Below, in pieces: positions 20,766-30,059 of a stretch of 34,935 nt of DNA (positions within the stretch are counted from its first letter, which is position 1; each line of letters opens with the position of its first letter). The position numbers were made by a program, and so were the translations under genes. The notes below the pieces were generated by a model. The model was not told the origin of the DNA, did no database searches, and saw only the letters and a list, made by a program, of their open reading frames with translations. This stretch comes from an uncultured Eubacteriales bacterium (lineage in GTDB: Bacteria; Bacillota; Clostridia; Oscillospirales; Oscillospiraceae): contig URPD01000015.1 of the NCBI GenBank assembly GCA_900549645.1, positions 1-34,935 on the forward strand, given 5' to 3'.

Positions 20766-22843
20766 ATCTCAAGAAGCTCCTCAGTCCCAAAAGTATAGCC
20801 GTTATCGGCGCAAGCGAGAAGCCGGGCTTCGGTCTTTCGACCTGTAAAAATCTTCTGCGCTCGTCACGGCAGGAGCATATATACTTTATCCATCCCAAGC
20901 GTGAGGCTGTATTAGGCAAAAAGTGCTACAAGAACATTTCCGAACTGCCGGAGCAGGTGGATATGTGCATCGTGCTGCTCAATAAATCTCTTGTTATTCC
21001 TACGCTCGAAGAAGCCGCCGCAAATGGCTGCCATGCTGCAATAGTATATGCCAGCGGCTACGGTGAAACCGGAGATAAGGCTGCCGAGCAGGAGTTGCGC
21101 GAAACTGCAAAGCGGCTCGATATGGCTGTTATGGGCGTAAACTGTGCAGGCTACATAAGCAACAATGATGACCTCTTCCCCTTCGGCATGATAGTCAACC
21201 GCGACGCCCGCCCCGGCAACATTGCCATTATCTCGCAGTCCGGAAAGATTTGCCTCAACATGATGCAAGTCGACTATATGAACTTCTCCTACCTCATTTC
21301 CGCCGGCAATTGCTCGTGTATTCTTATTGAGGATTATATAGACTACCTCATTGATGACCCCGGCACTAAAGTAATCGGACTTTATCTTGAGGGCGTAAAA
21401 AGCCCGGAGAAGTTTACTGATGTCTTGCGTCGCGCCGCGCTCAAGCGTAAGCCGATAGTCATACTCAAGGTCGGCAGAAGCGCCGCGGGCAGCCGTGTTG
21501 CCTCTTCCCATACCGGCAGTCTCTCCGGCTCGGACAAGGCATTCGACGCGCTGTGTAAGAAATTCGGGATTGTCCGCGTTGATGATATTGAAGAGCTTGT
21601 CCAGATGTGCCATATGCTGAGTGTCCTCCCCGAACTGCCGAAGATACCCACAATAAGTGCGATGTGTCTTTCCGGCGGTGAAACGGGAGTATGTGCGGAT
21701 GTCGGCGCCGCAGAGGGATTGGAATACCCCGCCTTCTCTGACGAGACGATGAAGAAGCTGACCGAGCTTCTGCCCGACTATGCTTCACCCGCAAACCCGC
21801 TCGACATGACGGCGACGCTGTCCCACGACGGGCCAAAATACGCAGAGGTCATCAAAGCCATTATGCGTGATCCGAATGTCGGAATGGTGTTGTGCGGTCA
21901 GACAATTTTGCCGCACCAGAACCTTACCGATGTCATATATCCCATGTCAGACGGCATGGTCATGGCTGCAAACGAACGCATAAAGCCCATAGCCGTCATG
22001 AACTTCTTTAACTGCGACCGCGACAGTGCAATACGCAGCAAGCTCGAAGCCGCCGGAGTCGCCATCCTGCCTGCGACTGGCACCGGCTTCAAGCTCCTGC
22101 GATATATGAAAAAGTTGGTCGAATACCACACCGAGGAGAGAACTTTGGAGCTTGCCATTCCGCAGCCCAAAGGCAGCGAAAAGATCGCGCTGAGTGAGTA
22201 CGAGAGCAAAATGGAGCTTCAGCGCTTCGGCGTGCGCGTTCCGTTCTCGGAGGTCGTCAGCAGTGAGGAACAGCTTGACCGCGTTGTCAAGGAGGTTTCT
22301 TATCCCTGCGTTGCCAAAATCGAATCCGCGGATATTCTGCATAAGTCCGATGTCGGAGGCGTTAAGCTCAATCTCCGCAGCGAGACGGAGCTTCGCGCGG
22401 CATATGCAGAGGTTCTGAAAAATGCAGAGGAGAAGGCTCCCGAAGCGAAGGTCAACGGTGTTCTCATCCAGCCCATGCTGCCTAAGGGCGTTGAGGTCAT
22501 CGTCGGTGTAAATATCGACCCGCAGTTCGGACCGATGATACTGTGCGGACTGGGCGGTGTATTCGTTGAGGTGTTCAAGGATGTGGCCTTGTATCCCGCG
22601 CCGCTCAGCAAGGGCGAGGCGCTTGAAATGATCCGCTCTTTAAAGGGTTTCAAGATGCTCAGCGGTTATCGCGGGAGTGCTAAGTGTGATATCGACGCCT
22701 TGGCGGAGCTGATGGTTCAGATAGCTGACTATGCCGTCGCCAACAAGGATACTCTTTGTGAGATGGATCTGAACCCCGTATTCGTCTATGAAGAAGGCAA
22801 GGGCGTCGACATGGCAGACGCCGTTATAATCAAGAGAAAGTAA
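20762..22843 (+). CDS. ADP-forming acyl-CoA synthetase (fused alpha-beta)
   Basis: NDP-forming acyl-CoA synthetase, 693 residues. It converts acyl-CoA + ADP + Pi to acid + CoA + ATP, conserving the thioester energy as ATP. The order is a CoA-binding Rossmann domain (1-130, VIGAS near 14-18), a succinyl-CoA-ligase-like domain with ISQSGK (157-162), and the phospho-histidine H250 in SSHTGSL. A second ligase domain follows, then a C-terminal ATP-grasp beta domain from about 475 with HKSDVGGV (527-534). The one-polypeptide fusion is common in bacteria and some archaea. It follows the oxidoreductase by a 4-bp overlap, so its substrate should be the acyl-CoA that enzyme makes. Confidence 0.93.
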   Translation: MNLKKLLSPKSIAVIGASEKPGFGLSTCKNLLRSSRQEHIYFIHPKREAVLGKKCYKNISELPEQVDMCIVLLNKSLVIPTLEEAAANGCHAAIVYASGYGETGDKAAEQELRETAKRLDMAVMGVNCAGYISNNDDLFPFGMIVNRDARPGNIAIISQSGKICLNMMQVDYMNFSYLISAGNCSCILIEDYIDYLIDDPGTKVIGLYLEGVKSPEKFTDVLRRAALKRKPIVILKVGRSAAGSRVASSHTGSLSGSDKAFDALCKKFGIVRVDDIEELVQMCHMLSVLPELPKIPTISAMCLSGGETGVCADVGAAEGLEYPAFSDETMKKLTELLPDYASPANPLDMTATLSHDGPKYAEVIKAIMRDPNVGMVLCGQTILPHQNLTDVIYPMSDGMVMAANERIKPIAVMNFFNCDRDSAIRSKLEAAGVAILPATGTGFKLLRYMKKLVEYHTEERTLELAIPQPKGSEKIALSEYESKMELQRFGVRVPFSEVVSSEEQLDRVVKEVSYPCVAKIESADILHKSDVGGVKLNLRSETELRAAYAEVLKNAEEKAPEAKVNGVLIQPMLPKGVEVIVGVNIDPQFGPMILCGLGGVFVEVFKDVALYPAPLSKGEALEMIRSLKGFKMLSGYRGSAKCDIDALAELMVQIADYAVANKDTLCEMDLNPVFVYEEGKGVDMADAVIIKRK

Positions 22844-22848
22844 AAAAC

Positions 22849-22885
22849 ACCGTGCGGCCGGTTTGGCGCGCCGCCGCCGCACGGT
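22849..22885 (+). other. Intercistronic hairpin between synthetase and MFS genes
   Basis: ACCGTGCGGC (22849-22858) pairs perfectly with GCCGCACGGT (22876-22885), with further GC pairs inside. There is no U-run, so it is more likely an mRNA stability or processing element that sets different levels of enzymes and transporters. Confidence 0.55.
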
Positions 22886-22925
22886 AAACCGAAGAAAAGA
22901 AGAAAACGAATTAAGGAGAGAGAAA

Positions 22926-24179
22926 ATGGCACAGAAAAAACAAAATAAATGGGTGGCCTTTATAGTCCTCACCATTGCTGCGGGTCTTATTTACCGTGTC
23001 CCGTACCTCAAGACCGTATTTTACAATCCCCTTGTTCAGGCATTTGCCATCTCCAACACCGAAGTCGGTGCGATGATGAGCTACTACTCTCTGACCAAGA
23101 CCATTCTCTACATCCCCGCGGGCATTCTCGTGGATCGCTTTGACAACCGCAAAATGTTGGTATTCTCGCTGGTTATGCTCGCTGTGCTGACCTTCGTATA
23201 TGCAATGATACCCAGCATGACCATCGTTTATATTCTCTATATGCTCATGGCCATTTCCAACGTCATCTTCTGGACGGCGTTTGTCAAGGCAGTACGTATG
23301 TTCGGCTCCGCCAAGGAGCAGGGTTCCGTGTTCGGTTACTCCGAAGGTATCCGTGCGGTTGCCTCCCTCATCATCAACTTTATTGCGCTTGCGATGTATG
23401 CAAAGCTCGAAGTTACCTCCGATGTTCCCCTGCGCGGTGTGCTCCTCCTCTACGGCGGCATCTACCTGCTGATGGGCATCGCTATCTGGTTCCTCATTCC
23501 CTCCGGCACCGGCAATGAGGAAGGTCACCACGCCACCTTCAAGGATTACCTCAATGTTCTCAAAGTCCCCGCCGTATGGATAGTTTCCGTTCTCGTCATG
23601 TGCTGCTACAGCGTTCAGGTTGCTTCCGAATACACCACCCCGTATCTGAATAACGTCATGCTGATGTCCGCCGCCACCGCAGGTGTCGTCGCCACTATCC
23701 GCAGCTACGGTGTCGGCCTGTTCGCGGCTCCCATCATCGGCAAGATCACCGACAAGGTCAAACTGCCCTACTCCGTTTCCGTCATGATACTGCTCGGCCT
23801 TGAGATCATCATGACCCTCATACTCCTCATCATGCCCGGAGATCCCAGTGTTATCGTCGTATGTATTATTGCCATTCTTGCCTTCGCATGCTTCATGTAC
23901 GCCCTGCGCGGCGTGTACTACGCCACTCTCGGCGAGGCGGGCGTTCCAATTGCAATGACCGGTACCGCAACCGGCATCATCTCGGTCATTGGCTACCTGC
24001 CCGACACTTTCATGAATTTGCTCATCGGTGACAAGCTTGACAAATACCCCGGTGCCGCCGGCTACAAGTACATCTTCCTGTACATGCTCGGCTTTGCTAT
24101 TGCTGGCATTATCGTGGCCTTCGTTATAAACCGCATCGGCAAGAAGAACGCTGCCAAGGAAGCCGCCGCACAGGAGTGA
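22926..24179 (+). CDS. Major facilitator superfamily transporter
   Basis: A 417-residue membrane protein with about twelve helices. The MFS loop 2-3 signature appears as GILVDRFDNRKML near residues 66-78. The start is the ATG at 22926 behind AAGGAGAG; the frame extends upstream to 22863 but would run through the hairpin. Substrate is unknown. Inside this operon it could take up the amino or 2-oxoacid substrate or export the carboxylic acid product. The tail is short and lysine/alanine-rich. Confidence 0.88.
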   Translation: MAQKKQNKWVAFIVLTIAAGLIYRVPYLKTVFYNPLVQAFAISNTEVGAMMSYYSLTKTILYIPAGILVDRFDNRKMLVFSLVMLAVLTFVYAMIPSMTIVYILYMLMAISNVIFWTAFVKAVRMFGSAKEQGSVFGYSEGIRAVASLIINFIALAMYAKLEVTSDVPLRGVLLLYGGIYLLMGIAIWFLIPSGTGNEEGHHATFKDYLNVLKVPAVWIVSVLVMCCYSVQVASEYTTPYLNNVMLMSAATAGVVATIRSYGVGLFAAPIIGKITDKVKLPYSVSVMILLGLEIIMTLILLIMPGDPSVIVVCIIAILAFACFMYALRGVYYATLGEAGVPIAMTGTATGIISVIGYLPDTFMNLLIGDKLDKYPGAAGYKYIFLYMLGFAIAGIIVAFVINRIGKKNAAKEAAAQE

Positions 24180-24239
24180 CCGGCAGCTGATGCCTCACTG
24201 CATCTCCGGTTAATACCGCATCGCATATAGATCATACAT

Positions 24240-24277
24240 GGTCTGCCCGCATCGGCGCGCATTCTTGCGGGCAGACC
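24240..24277 (+). other. Intercistronic hairpin between MFS and symporter genes
   Basis: GGTCTGCCCGCA pairs perfectly with TGCGGGCAGACC across a 14-base loop. Only TATTACC follows, so it is a weak terminator at best. The 178-bp gap otherwise holds no gene. Confidence 0.55.
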
Positions 24278-24357
24278 TATTACCAAAAATCAGTGCAGCC
24301 GGCTGACGGAAGCGGCGGGCTGCGCGCGGGCATTATTTATCGAGGAGTTTTCTTATC

Positions 24358-25767
24358 ATGACCACTGTTCTGGTTGTTGTGGGGCTCTACATGGCCCTCA
24401 TGCTCGCCATCGGCGTCATATTCTCCAAAAAGGCGACGGACGCCGAGGGCTATTATCTTTCCGGGCGCTCCCTGCCTACGATCGTGCTGGTTTTCACCTT
24501 CGCGGCAACATGGATAGGCGCGTCCTCCACGCTCGGCAAGTCCGGTCTTGCCTATTCAAACGGTATCTCCGCCATTTCCCCGACAATAGGCTCATTCATA
24601 GCCTTCTTTATCTTCACTGCTTTTGCCGGCCGCATCCGCAAAATAGGTGCGGAACACGACATAAGCTCAATTCCCGAACTGTTTCAGAAACGTTTCGGGA
24701 AAATCACTTCTTTGATTGCTGCGCTGGTCATCGCATGGACAATGATATGCACGACGGGCACCCAGCTTATCGCTTTCTCAAAGGTGCTTGAATATATTTT
24801 CAGTCCCTTTGGCATCTCCTATGAGCAGGCATTGATAATCGGCATGGCCATAGTTGTTCTGTACACGGTCATGTCCGGTATGTATGGCGTCGCCTATACG
24901 GACGTCGTGCAGGGAATAATTCTGTTTGTCGTTATCGGGCTTATTATTCCCTTTTCCGCACTTGGTCAGATCGGCGGCATGGACGGGTTGAAAGCAAATC
25001 TTGACGAAAGCTATTTCAGGTTCAGCCCCGACATAAAAATGCTCGGTTACACTGTCACGTCATTCCTTTACTTTGTCGCCGGGCCTCCCTACTGGCAACG
25101 CGCCTTCTCCGCAAAATCGTCTAAGGCGGCGACCCGCGGATCCCTCGGCGGCAACATCGTCATAATCTTCTATACTATCGCAGTCATTCTCATCGGCATG
25201 TGCGCCGCGGTCATTTACCCGAACGTTGCCGCAGGCGACACGGAAATGGTGCTGCTGATGGTCACGGAGAAATATTTCCCGACCATTGTTTACGCCCTTA
25301 CTGTAGCCTCCATCCTCGCCGTTATCATGAGTACGACAGACAGCTACCTCATTCTATCCGCCCAGACCGTAACGAACGATATTGTTGCGAAGCTCGCCGG
25401 TGAAATAGAGCAGAAAAAGATGGTTCTGATAAGCCGTATTTCCGTTGCGGCGGTCGGCCTGTTCGCAGTGCTGTATGCACTGAGGATGAGCAATATCTTC
25501 CAGGCGATGATGCTGTCTATGACGCAGTTTTCTGCCGGAGTCGCTGTTCCGGCGCTGGCGGCGCTGTTTTCAAAGCGTGTGACACGGGAGGGCATGATAT
25601 CCTCCATGCTCAGCGGCCTGATCTTCTCGGTGATCTGGGCGCGTGTGCTGTCAAACCCTTGGGGACTTAGTGAGACCATATCCGGAAGCATTGTTTCGCT
25701 TATAGTTATCGTCGTCGTTTCCGCTCTCACGCAGAAGAAGGGCAAGCCCGCTCCTTTTTTCTCCTGA
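24358..25767 (+). CDS. Sodium:solute symporter (SSS family)
   Basis: A 469-residue polytopic protein of the SSS family with about thirteen hydrophobic segments. Landmarks are the N-terminal GYYLSGRSLP (31-40), the FAATWIGASSTLG segment (48-60), GMYGVAYTDVVQG (174-186) and MSTTDSYLILSAQTV near 323-337, where small hydroxyl residues help bind Na+ in this family. Family substrates include amino acids, carboxylates and sugars; the operon suggests an amino acid or 2-oxoacid. GAGGAG lies upstream of the ATG at 24358. A second carrier in one operon suggests separate uptake and product routes, or two related substrates. Confidence 0.9.
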   Translation: MTTVLVVVGLYMALMLAIGVIFSKKATDAEGYYLSGRSLPTIVLVFTFAATWIGASSTLGKSGLAYSNGISAISPTIGSFIAFFIFTAFAGRIRKIGAEHDISSIPELFQKRFGKITSLIAALVIAWTMICTTGTQLIAFSKVLEYIFSPFGISYEQALIIGMAIVVLYTVMSGMYGVAYTDVVQGIILFVVIGLIIPFSALGQIGGMDGLKANLDESYFRFSPDIKMLGYTVTSFLYFVAGPPYWQRAFSAKSSKAATRGSLGGNIVIIFYTIAVILIGMCAAVIYPNVAAGDTEMVLLMVTEKYFPTIVYALTVASILAVIMSTTDSYLILSAQTVTNDIVAKLAGEIEQKKMVLISRISVAAVGLFAVLYALRMSNIFQAMMLSMTQFSAGVAVPALAALFSKRVTREGMISSMLSGLIFSVIWARVLSNPWGLSETISGSIVSLIVIVVVSALTQKKGKPAPFFS

Positions 25768-25802
25768 GTTCACCGTTGAATTCTGCCGGGTCAGTCCCGG
25801 AA

Positions 25803-25834
25803 ACATATAAATTATACAACATATAAATTATACA
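25803..25834 (+). repeat. Perfect tandem duplication of 16 bp before the D-2-hydroxyacid dehydrogenase gene
   Basis: ACATATAAATTATACA occurs twice without a gap (25803-25818 and 25819-25834), directly in front of the AAGGAGG ribosome binding site. It is AT-only rich in a GC-rich setting. It may be replication slippage, a standby site for ribosomes, or a phase-variable spacer. Confidence 0.85.
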
Positions 25835-25847
25835 AGGAGGACACTTT

Positions 25848-26804
25848 ATGCGCATAGTAAACACCTGTCAATACGCCCATCTTCCCGACGAGCACCCTGC
25901 AGTTCAGCGTGTTCTTGCCAAAGCAGAGTTCGTGACCTGCGAAAAAGCCAAGCTCACCAGTGAGGAGCTTCTTGAATTTGTTCAAGGCGCAGATGCTCTG
26001 ATTAGCGGCACCGACTATATCCGCGCAGACCTTATCGAAAAATTTCCAAAGTCTCTGAAGGTGATTTCACGCCCCGCAGTCGGCTTCGACCGCGTTGACA
26101 TTGTTGCTGCCAGAGCTCACGGTATCGACGTATGCAACGCTCCGGGCAGCAACTGCGAATCCGTTGCAGACTACATCATATGCATGATGATTGCCGCTGC
26201 GCGCGATATGTACAATAACATCAGCGATGTCAGGAGCGGTAAGTGGGGCGTTCGTCAAAAAGGCGTTGGCCTCAAGGGCAAGACCGTCGGCATTGTCGGT
26301 CTTGGCGCTATCGGCCGAGCAGTTACACAACGTTGCCACGGCTTCAGCATGAAGATAGTCGCTTATGACCCATACCTCGACTATGACTTCTGCGCCGAGA
26401 ATGCTGTAACTCCAATGACGCTTGATGAGTTGCTCGGATGCAGTGATTTCATTGTCCTTGCCATGCCGCTCAATGATTCGACATACCATATGATAAATGC
26501 CGACGCCATCTCCAAGATGAAAGACGGAGTAATCATCGCAAACGACGCACGAGGCGGAGTGGTAGATGCTGCTGCAATGGTTGAGGGGCTCAGGAGCGGC
26601 AAGGTTCGTTTCTATGCCACCGACGTAATGGAGGCTGAGCCTCCCACGGCTGACGACCCGCTGCTGCGACTTGACAATGTCATTGTATCTTCCCATATCG
26701 GCGCAGAGACAATCGATGCCAGCTGCAATATGTTGGCAATGGCGCTCAACAATGCGATGGACGTGCTCGAGGGCAAAGAATGCAGGAATATCGTTAACAA
26801 ATAA
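25848..26804 (+). CDS. D-2-hydroxyacid dehydrogenase (NAD-dependent)
   Basis: A 318-residue dehydrogenase that interconverts 2-oxoacids and D-2-hydroxyacids. The NAD motif GLGAIG is at 151-156 in a typical domain (about 100-285). The catalytic triad is visible: R235 in ARGG, E264 in the EAEP motif, and H283 in SSHIGAET. AGGAGG precedes the ATG at 25848. In this operon it probably reduces the 2-oxoacid made by the amino acid dehydrogenase, re-oxidising NADH. It resembles SerA-type enzymes but lacks the ACT domain, so phosphoglycerate dehydrogenase for the serC pathway is a less likely alternative. Confidence 0.9.
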   Translation: MRIVNTCQYAHLPDEHPAVQRVLAKAEFVTCEKAKLTSEELLEFVQGADALISGTDYIRADLIEKFPKSLKVISRPAVGFDRVDIVAARAHGIDVCNAPGSNCESVADYIICMMIAAARDMYNNISDVRSGKWGVRQKGVGLKGKTVGIVGLGAIGRAVTQRCHGFSMKIVAYDPYLDYDFCAENAVTPMTLDELLGCSDFIVLAMPLNDSTYHMINADAISKMKDGVIIANDARGGVVDAAAMVEGLRSGKVRFYATDVMEAEPPTADDPLLRLDNVIVSSHIGAETIDASCNMLAMALNNAMDVLEGKECRNIVNK

Positions 26805-26822
26805 AGCTTTAGGAGGCCAATC

Positions 26823-27971
26823 ATGAAACCTTATCTCGTAATCGAATGGAATGATATTGAAAGCGACGCTCACGGCTGGCTGTGCATCCATAACCTGGTC
26901 AAGGGGCTGGCAGGCGGCGGAACGAGAATGCATCCCTCCGTCACCAAGGAAGAGGTCATGCGTCTTGCCGAGATTATGGCCTACAAGTACAACGCCGCCG
27001 GTATCCCCGATTGCGGCGGCTGCAAGGCGGGTATCGTGTATGACAGCAAAGCACCCGACGCACTTGACGTTCTTAAGCGATTCTTTGCGGCAATGCGCCC
27101 TTATGTTGAAATCGGTCTTGCTCTTGGCAACGACCTCGGTACCACAGGTCCCGCGATTGCAAAGATCCGTACCGAGCTCGGTATGGCGACCATGACCGAA
27201 ACCAAGAGCCAAATGCAGGACAAACAGATGCGCGAAAATATGCAGAAGAAGGCCAAGCTCCTCAAGGAAAAGTACGACGTGTTCACCGTCAACGATGCAA
27301 TGACGGGCTACGGCACCGCGGCCTGCGCTGATGTCGCATGGCGCAAAAAGCACGGCGAGCCGAACGGTGCGCGTGTCCTCGTTCAGGGCTTCGGCAACGT
27401 CGGTGCGAGCGCCGCATACCGCCTGCACAAGCTGGGCTATAAAGTAGTCGGTATCTCCGACGCGAAGCAGCTCGTCGTCTGCAAGGACGGTCTTGACGTC
27501 CCCTATCTGCTCGAACACCGTAACCAGTACCTTGAAATGGACACTGCCACTCTCAAACCCGAATACGATGTTCGCCCGAACACCGAATGGATGAATGTTC
27601 CGTGCGATATATTCATACCCGCCGCGCTTGAAGCGGTCATCAACAAGGACACTGTCAACAAGATAACCGCAAGCGTCATCTCTGAGGGGGCGAACATCCC
27701 GACCACTGCCGAGGCCGACGAGATTCTCAAGGCACGCGGCGTCGATGTCATCCCCGACTTTATTGCAAACCTCGGCGCCATCCGTTTTCACGGCTACGCC
27801 CGCCTTGGTCTTATCGACTTCACCCCGGAGTCGGCAATAAATGACGTTATCAAGTGCAGTGAAGAAAATACCGAGCGTCTGTACGCAGAGCAGCAGAAAA
27901 CCGGCGAATACTTCAGAGACATCGCCTACCGTCTTTTTGCTCCCACCAAGCAGTCCGAATTCGAGTTCTGA
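26823..27971 (+). CDS. Glu/Leu/Phe/Val-type amino acid dehydrogenase
   Basis: A 382-residue oxidative deaminase (amino acid + NAD(P)+ to 2-oxoacid + NH4+ + NAD(P)H). It has GGGTRM (31-36), the lysines K55 and K68 (in GGCKAG, where most relatives have GGGKGG), the acidic D104 in GNDLGTTG, and the dinucleotide motif GFGNVG (189-194). It is shorter than typical GDH (about 420-450) and lacks most of the N-terminal dimerisation region, closer to Leu/Phe dehydrogenases in size. AGGAGG precedes the ATG. As the last gene of the operon it supplies the 2-oxoacid for the oxidoreductase. Substrate specificity is not determined. Confidence 0.92.
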   Translation: MKPYLVIEWNDIESDAHGWLCIHNLVKGLAGGGTRMHPSVTKEEVMRLAEIMAYKYNAAGIPDCGGCKAGIVYDSKAPDALDVLKRFFAAMRPYVEIGLALGNDLGTTGPAIAKIRTELGMATMTETKSQMQDKQMRENMQKKAKLLKEKYDVFTVNDAMTGYGTAACADVAWRKKHGEPNGARVLVQGFGNVGASAAYRLHKLGYKVVGISDAKQLVVCKDGLDVPYLLEHRNQYLEMDTATLKPEYDVRPNTEWMNVPCDIFIPAALEAVINKDTVNKITASVISEGANIPTTAEADEILKARGVDVIPDFIANLGAIRFHGYARLGLIDFTPESAINDVIKCSEENTERLYAEQQKTGEYFRDIAYRLFAPTKQSEFEF

Positions 27972-28085
27972 GTTTTGCAAGTCACGGTGTCCACGCAAGA
28001 AATTTTCCCGCCTCAAAACAAAAGGGACTGTAACAAAAATAGTTTTTTCGGAATTTGACTCAACAAGAAAAGAAGTGCAGCTCGT

Positions 28086-28109
28086 GGCACCCTCCGTAAG
28101 GAAGGTGCC
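28086..28109. terminator. Hairpin between the amino acid dehydrogenase and recombinase genes
   Basis: GGCACCCTCC and GGAAGGTGCC pair with one G-U, closed by GTAA. There is no U-run, so termination efficiency is doubtful. It lies between convergent genes at the left edge of the decayed island. Confidence 0.4.
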
Positions 28110-28168
28110 CCGGGGCGGCTCTTGTATTTCAGTTTAATAAGTTTTCGGAAACGGTGTAACCCTTGTGG

Positions 28169-29659
28169 CTATGCCGTTTTCTCTTTGTTACGCTCGGTAA
28201 GGTGCTGCTGGAAGGCTTCTTCCATCTCCTCCGGGGTCACCTCGTGGATCAGCTCCGGAGTCAGCGCTTTCAGCTCCGTGATTTGTTTCACCTTCTGAAT
28301 GAACCTCTGCAAGCTTTCAGTTTTATCCGTTTCAGTTTCCAGATACGCCTGCATCTCCGGGACAGCGGCTTTCAGCGCTTTCTGCTCCTCCTCGTAGGAC
28401 AGGGATAGAGTGGCATAGCGCTCATCGGACAGCTTTCCGCTGGCGTTATCCTCGTAGATCTTCTGGATCAGAGCGTCAATCTCCGTGATGCACTTCTTCG
28501 CCTTGCTCAACTCCCGGCGCTTGGCGGCAAGCTGTTTCTTCTTGTCCTCCGTGTAACAGTCCATCTGCTTGCGGGCGAATTCCTTTTCAAACACCTGCAC
28601 ATTCAAAAGGATGCGCTGCACACTCTCCAGAACGATTTGCTCCACCACTTTCTCGCGGATATAGTGGGCGGAACAGACCTCGGAATTCTTGCGGTAGGAG
28701 GAGCAGAAGAAATACGCCTGCTCTCGCTTGTAGTTGTTGGTGACACTGTAATACAGTTTCTCCCCGCAATCGGCGCAGTACAGCAGTCCCGAAAATGGAC
28801 TGACAATGCCGCTTTTCGTGGGCCTGCGGCGGTGCTTGCGAAGCTCCTGCACCAAGGCGAAGGTTTCCCGGTCGATGATGGCGGGATGCGTGTCCTTGAA
28901 GATTTGCCATTCCTCCGGCGGACGCTCGATTTTCTTCTTGTTCTTGAAAGACTTGGTGGTACTGCGGAAATTTACCGTATCACCGCAGTATTCCTGCTTA
29001 CCGAGAATGTCCGCCACAGTGGCAGAACACCAGTTGTAGGGCACAGCAGGCGACTTGCTGCAATTCCGGCCGATATTGCCCCAATGCTCCGTAGGCGTCG
29101 GCACCTTGGCCACTTTCAGCCGTTTGGCGATCTGCGTGGGGCCGAGGCCGTCTATGCACCAAGTGAAAATCTGTCGCACGGTCTTCGCCGCAGCTTCATC
29201 AATGATCCACCCGTTCTTGCTCTCCGGGTCTTTCTGATACCCAAAGGGCGGATTGGTGGTCAGCGGTGCGCCGGACATTCCCTTACTCTTGAACACATTG
29301 CGTACTTTCTGGCTGGTGTTCTTAGCGTGCCACTCATTGAATAAGTCCTGCATCGGGACAAGGTCGCTGATGCCCTTTGCGGTGTCGATGTTGTCCATAA
29401 TGGCGATGTTGCGGACGCCGAGACTGTCGAAGCCCTCTTCCAGAAGCTGCCCCACAATGAGGCGGTTACGCCCCAAGCGGGAGTGATCCTTGACGATCAG
29501 AGTGCCGATAAGACCCTTTTCCGCCAGCTCCATAATCTCCGTGAACGCCGGTCTTGCGAAGTTTGTGCCCGACCAGCCATCATCAATGAACACACGGGTA
29601 TTCTGGAAACCGTTTTCCTGTGCGTACTTTTCAAGAATGGCCTGCTGAGACGAAATTTG
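28169..29659 (-). pseudogene. Large serine recombinase, N-terminally truncated
   Basis: Remnant of a site-specific recombinase of the large serine type. Seen are the resolvase-domain part IDDGWSGTNFARPAF and KDHSRLGRNRL, the recombinase domain, a zinc ribbon (CADCGEKL...CSSYRKNSEVC) and a C-terminal coiled coil. Full-length relatives have about 30 more N-terminal residues, including the catalytic serine in an R-L-S-R motif. Here the frame opens just after a TGA at 29660-29662, beginning QISSQQAILEKYA, so that part is missing. No start codon with a ribosome binding site is present. The protein should be unable to cleave DNA. It suggests an earlier integrated element; its attachment ends were not identified. 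Confidence 0.85.
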
Positions 29660-29765
29660 TCAAGGTGGTTTTATGACACGAAACACATATTCTGGAGTGC
29701 TTCGTCGCAGTCAGGCAGAGGCCCACAATGGTATTCTTGCAGCGATTATTGTTGTGCTGAAACAG

Positions 29766-30053
29766 TCACTGGTGCTTTTCCCGATACTCACTGGGTGTGC
29801 TGCCGACGTAGGTTTTGAATACTCTGGAAAAATGACTGGCGGAGGAAAAGCCGAGATAGGCGCCGATGGCGGTGAGGGGCTTGTCCGAATAGCGGAGGAG
29901 GCGTTTGGCTTCCTCCGTTTTTTCTTTCAGGATGAAGTCTGTCAGGCTCTCGCCCGTCTCCTCCTTGAATTTGCGGGAGAGGTACGGACGGCTGAGGAAC
30001 AGCTCCTCCGCGATTTTCTCCGCTGTAATGGGCTCGGACAAATGGTATCCCAC
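29766..30053 (-). pseudogene. AraC-family regulator, C-terminal DNA-binding domain fragment
   Basis: About 95 residues match an AraC/XylS C-terminal domain: YHLSEPITAEKIAEELFLS (first HTH) and the second HTH ending in the signature GFSSASHFSRVFKTYVGSTPSEYR. The N-terminal ligand-binding part is absent, and the frame enters rhamnosidase-derived DNA near 30055. The remnant is on the minus strand, head to head with the GH78 fragment, so the two were probably divergent regulator and target before a deletion. The upstream end is approximate. Confidence 0.8.
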
Positions 30054-30059
30054 CGCCAA

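Noticed and set aside
26067..28016. 649-residue open frame on the minus strand opposite the two dehydrogenase genes
   Set aside because: It is antisense to two well-identified genes, has no ribosome binding site and no recognisable domain; long antisense frames are common in GC-rich coding DNA.
28021..28060. GGGACTGTAACAAAAATAG, resembling the terminus of some insertion sequences
   Set aside because: No matching inverted end and no transposase were found nearby.
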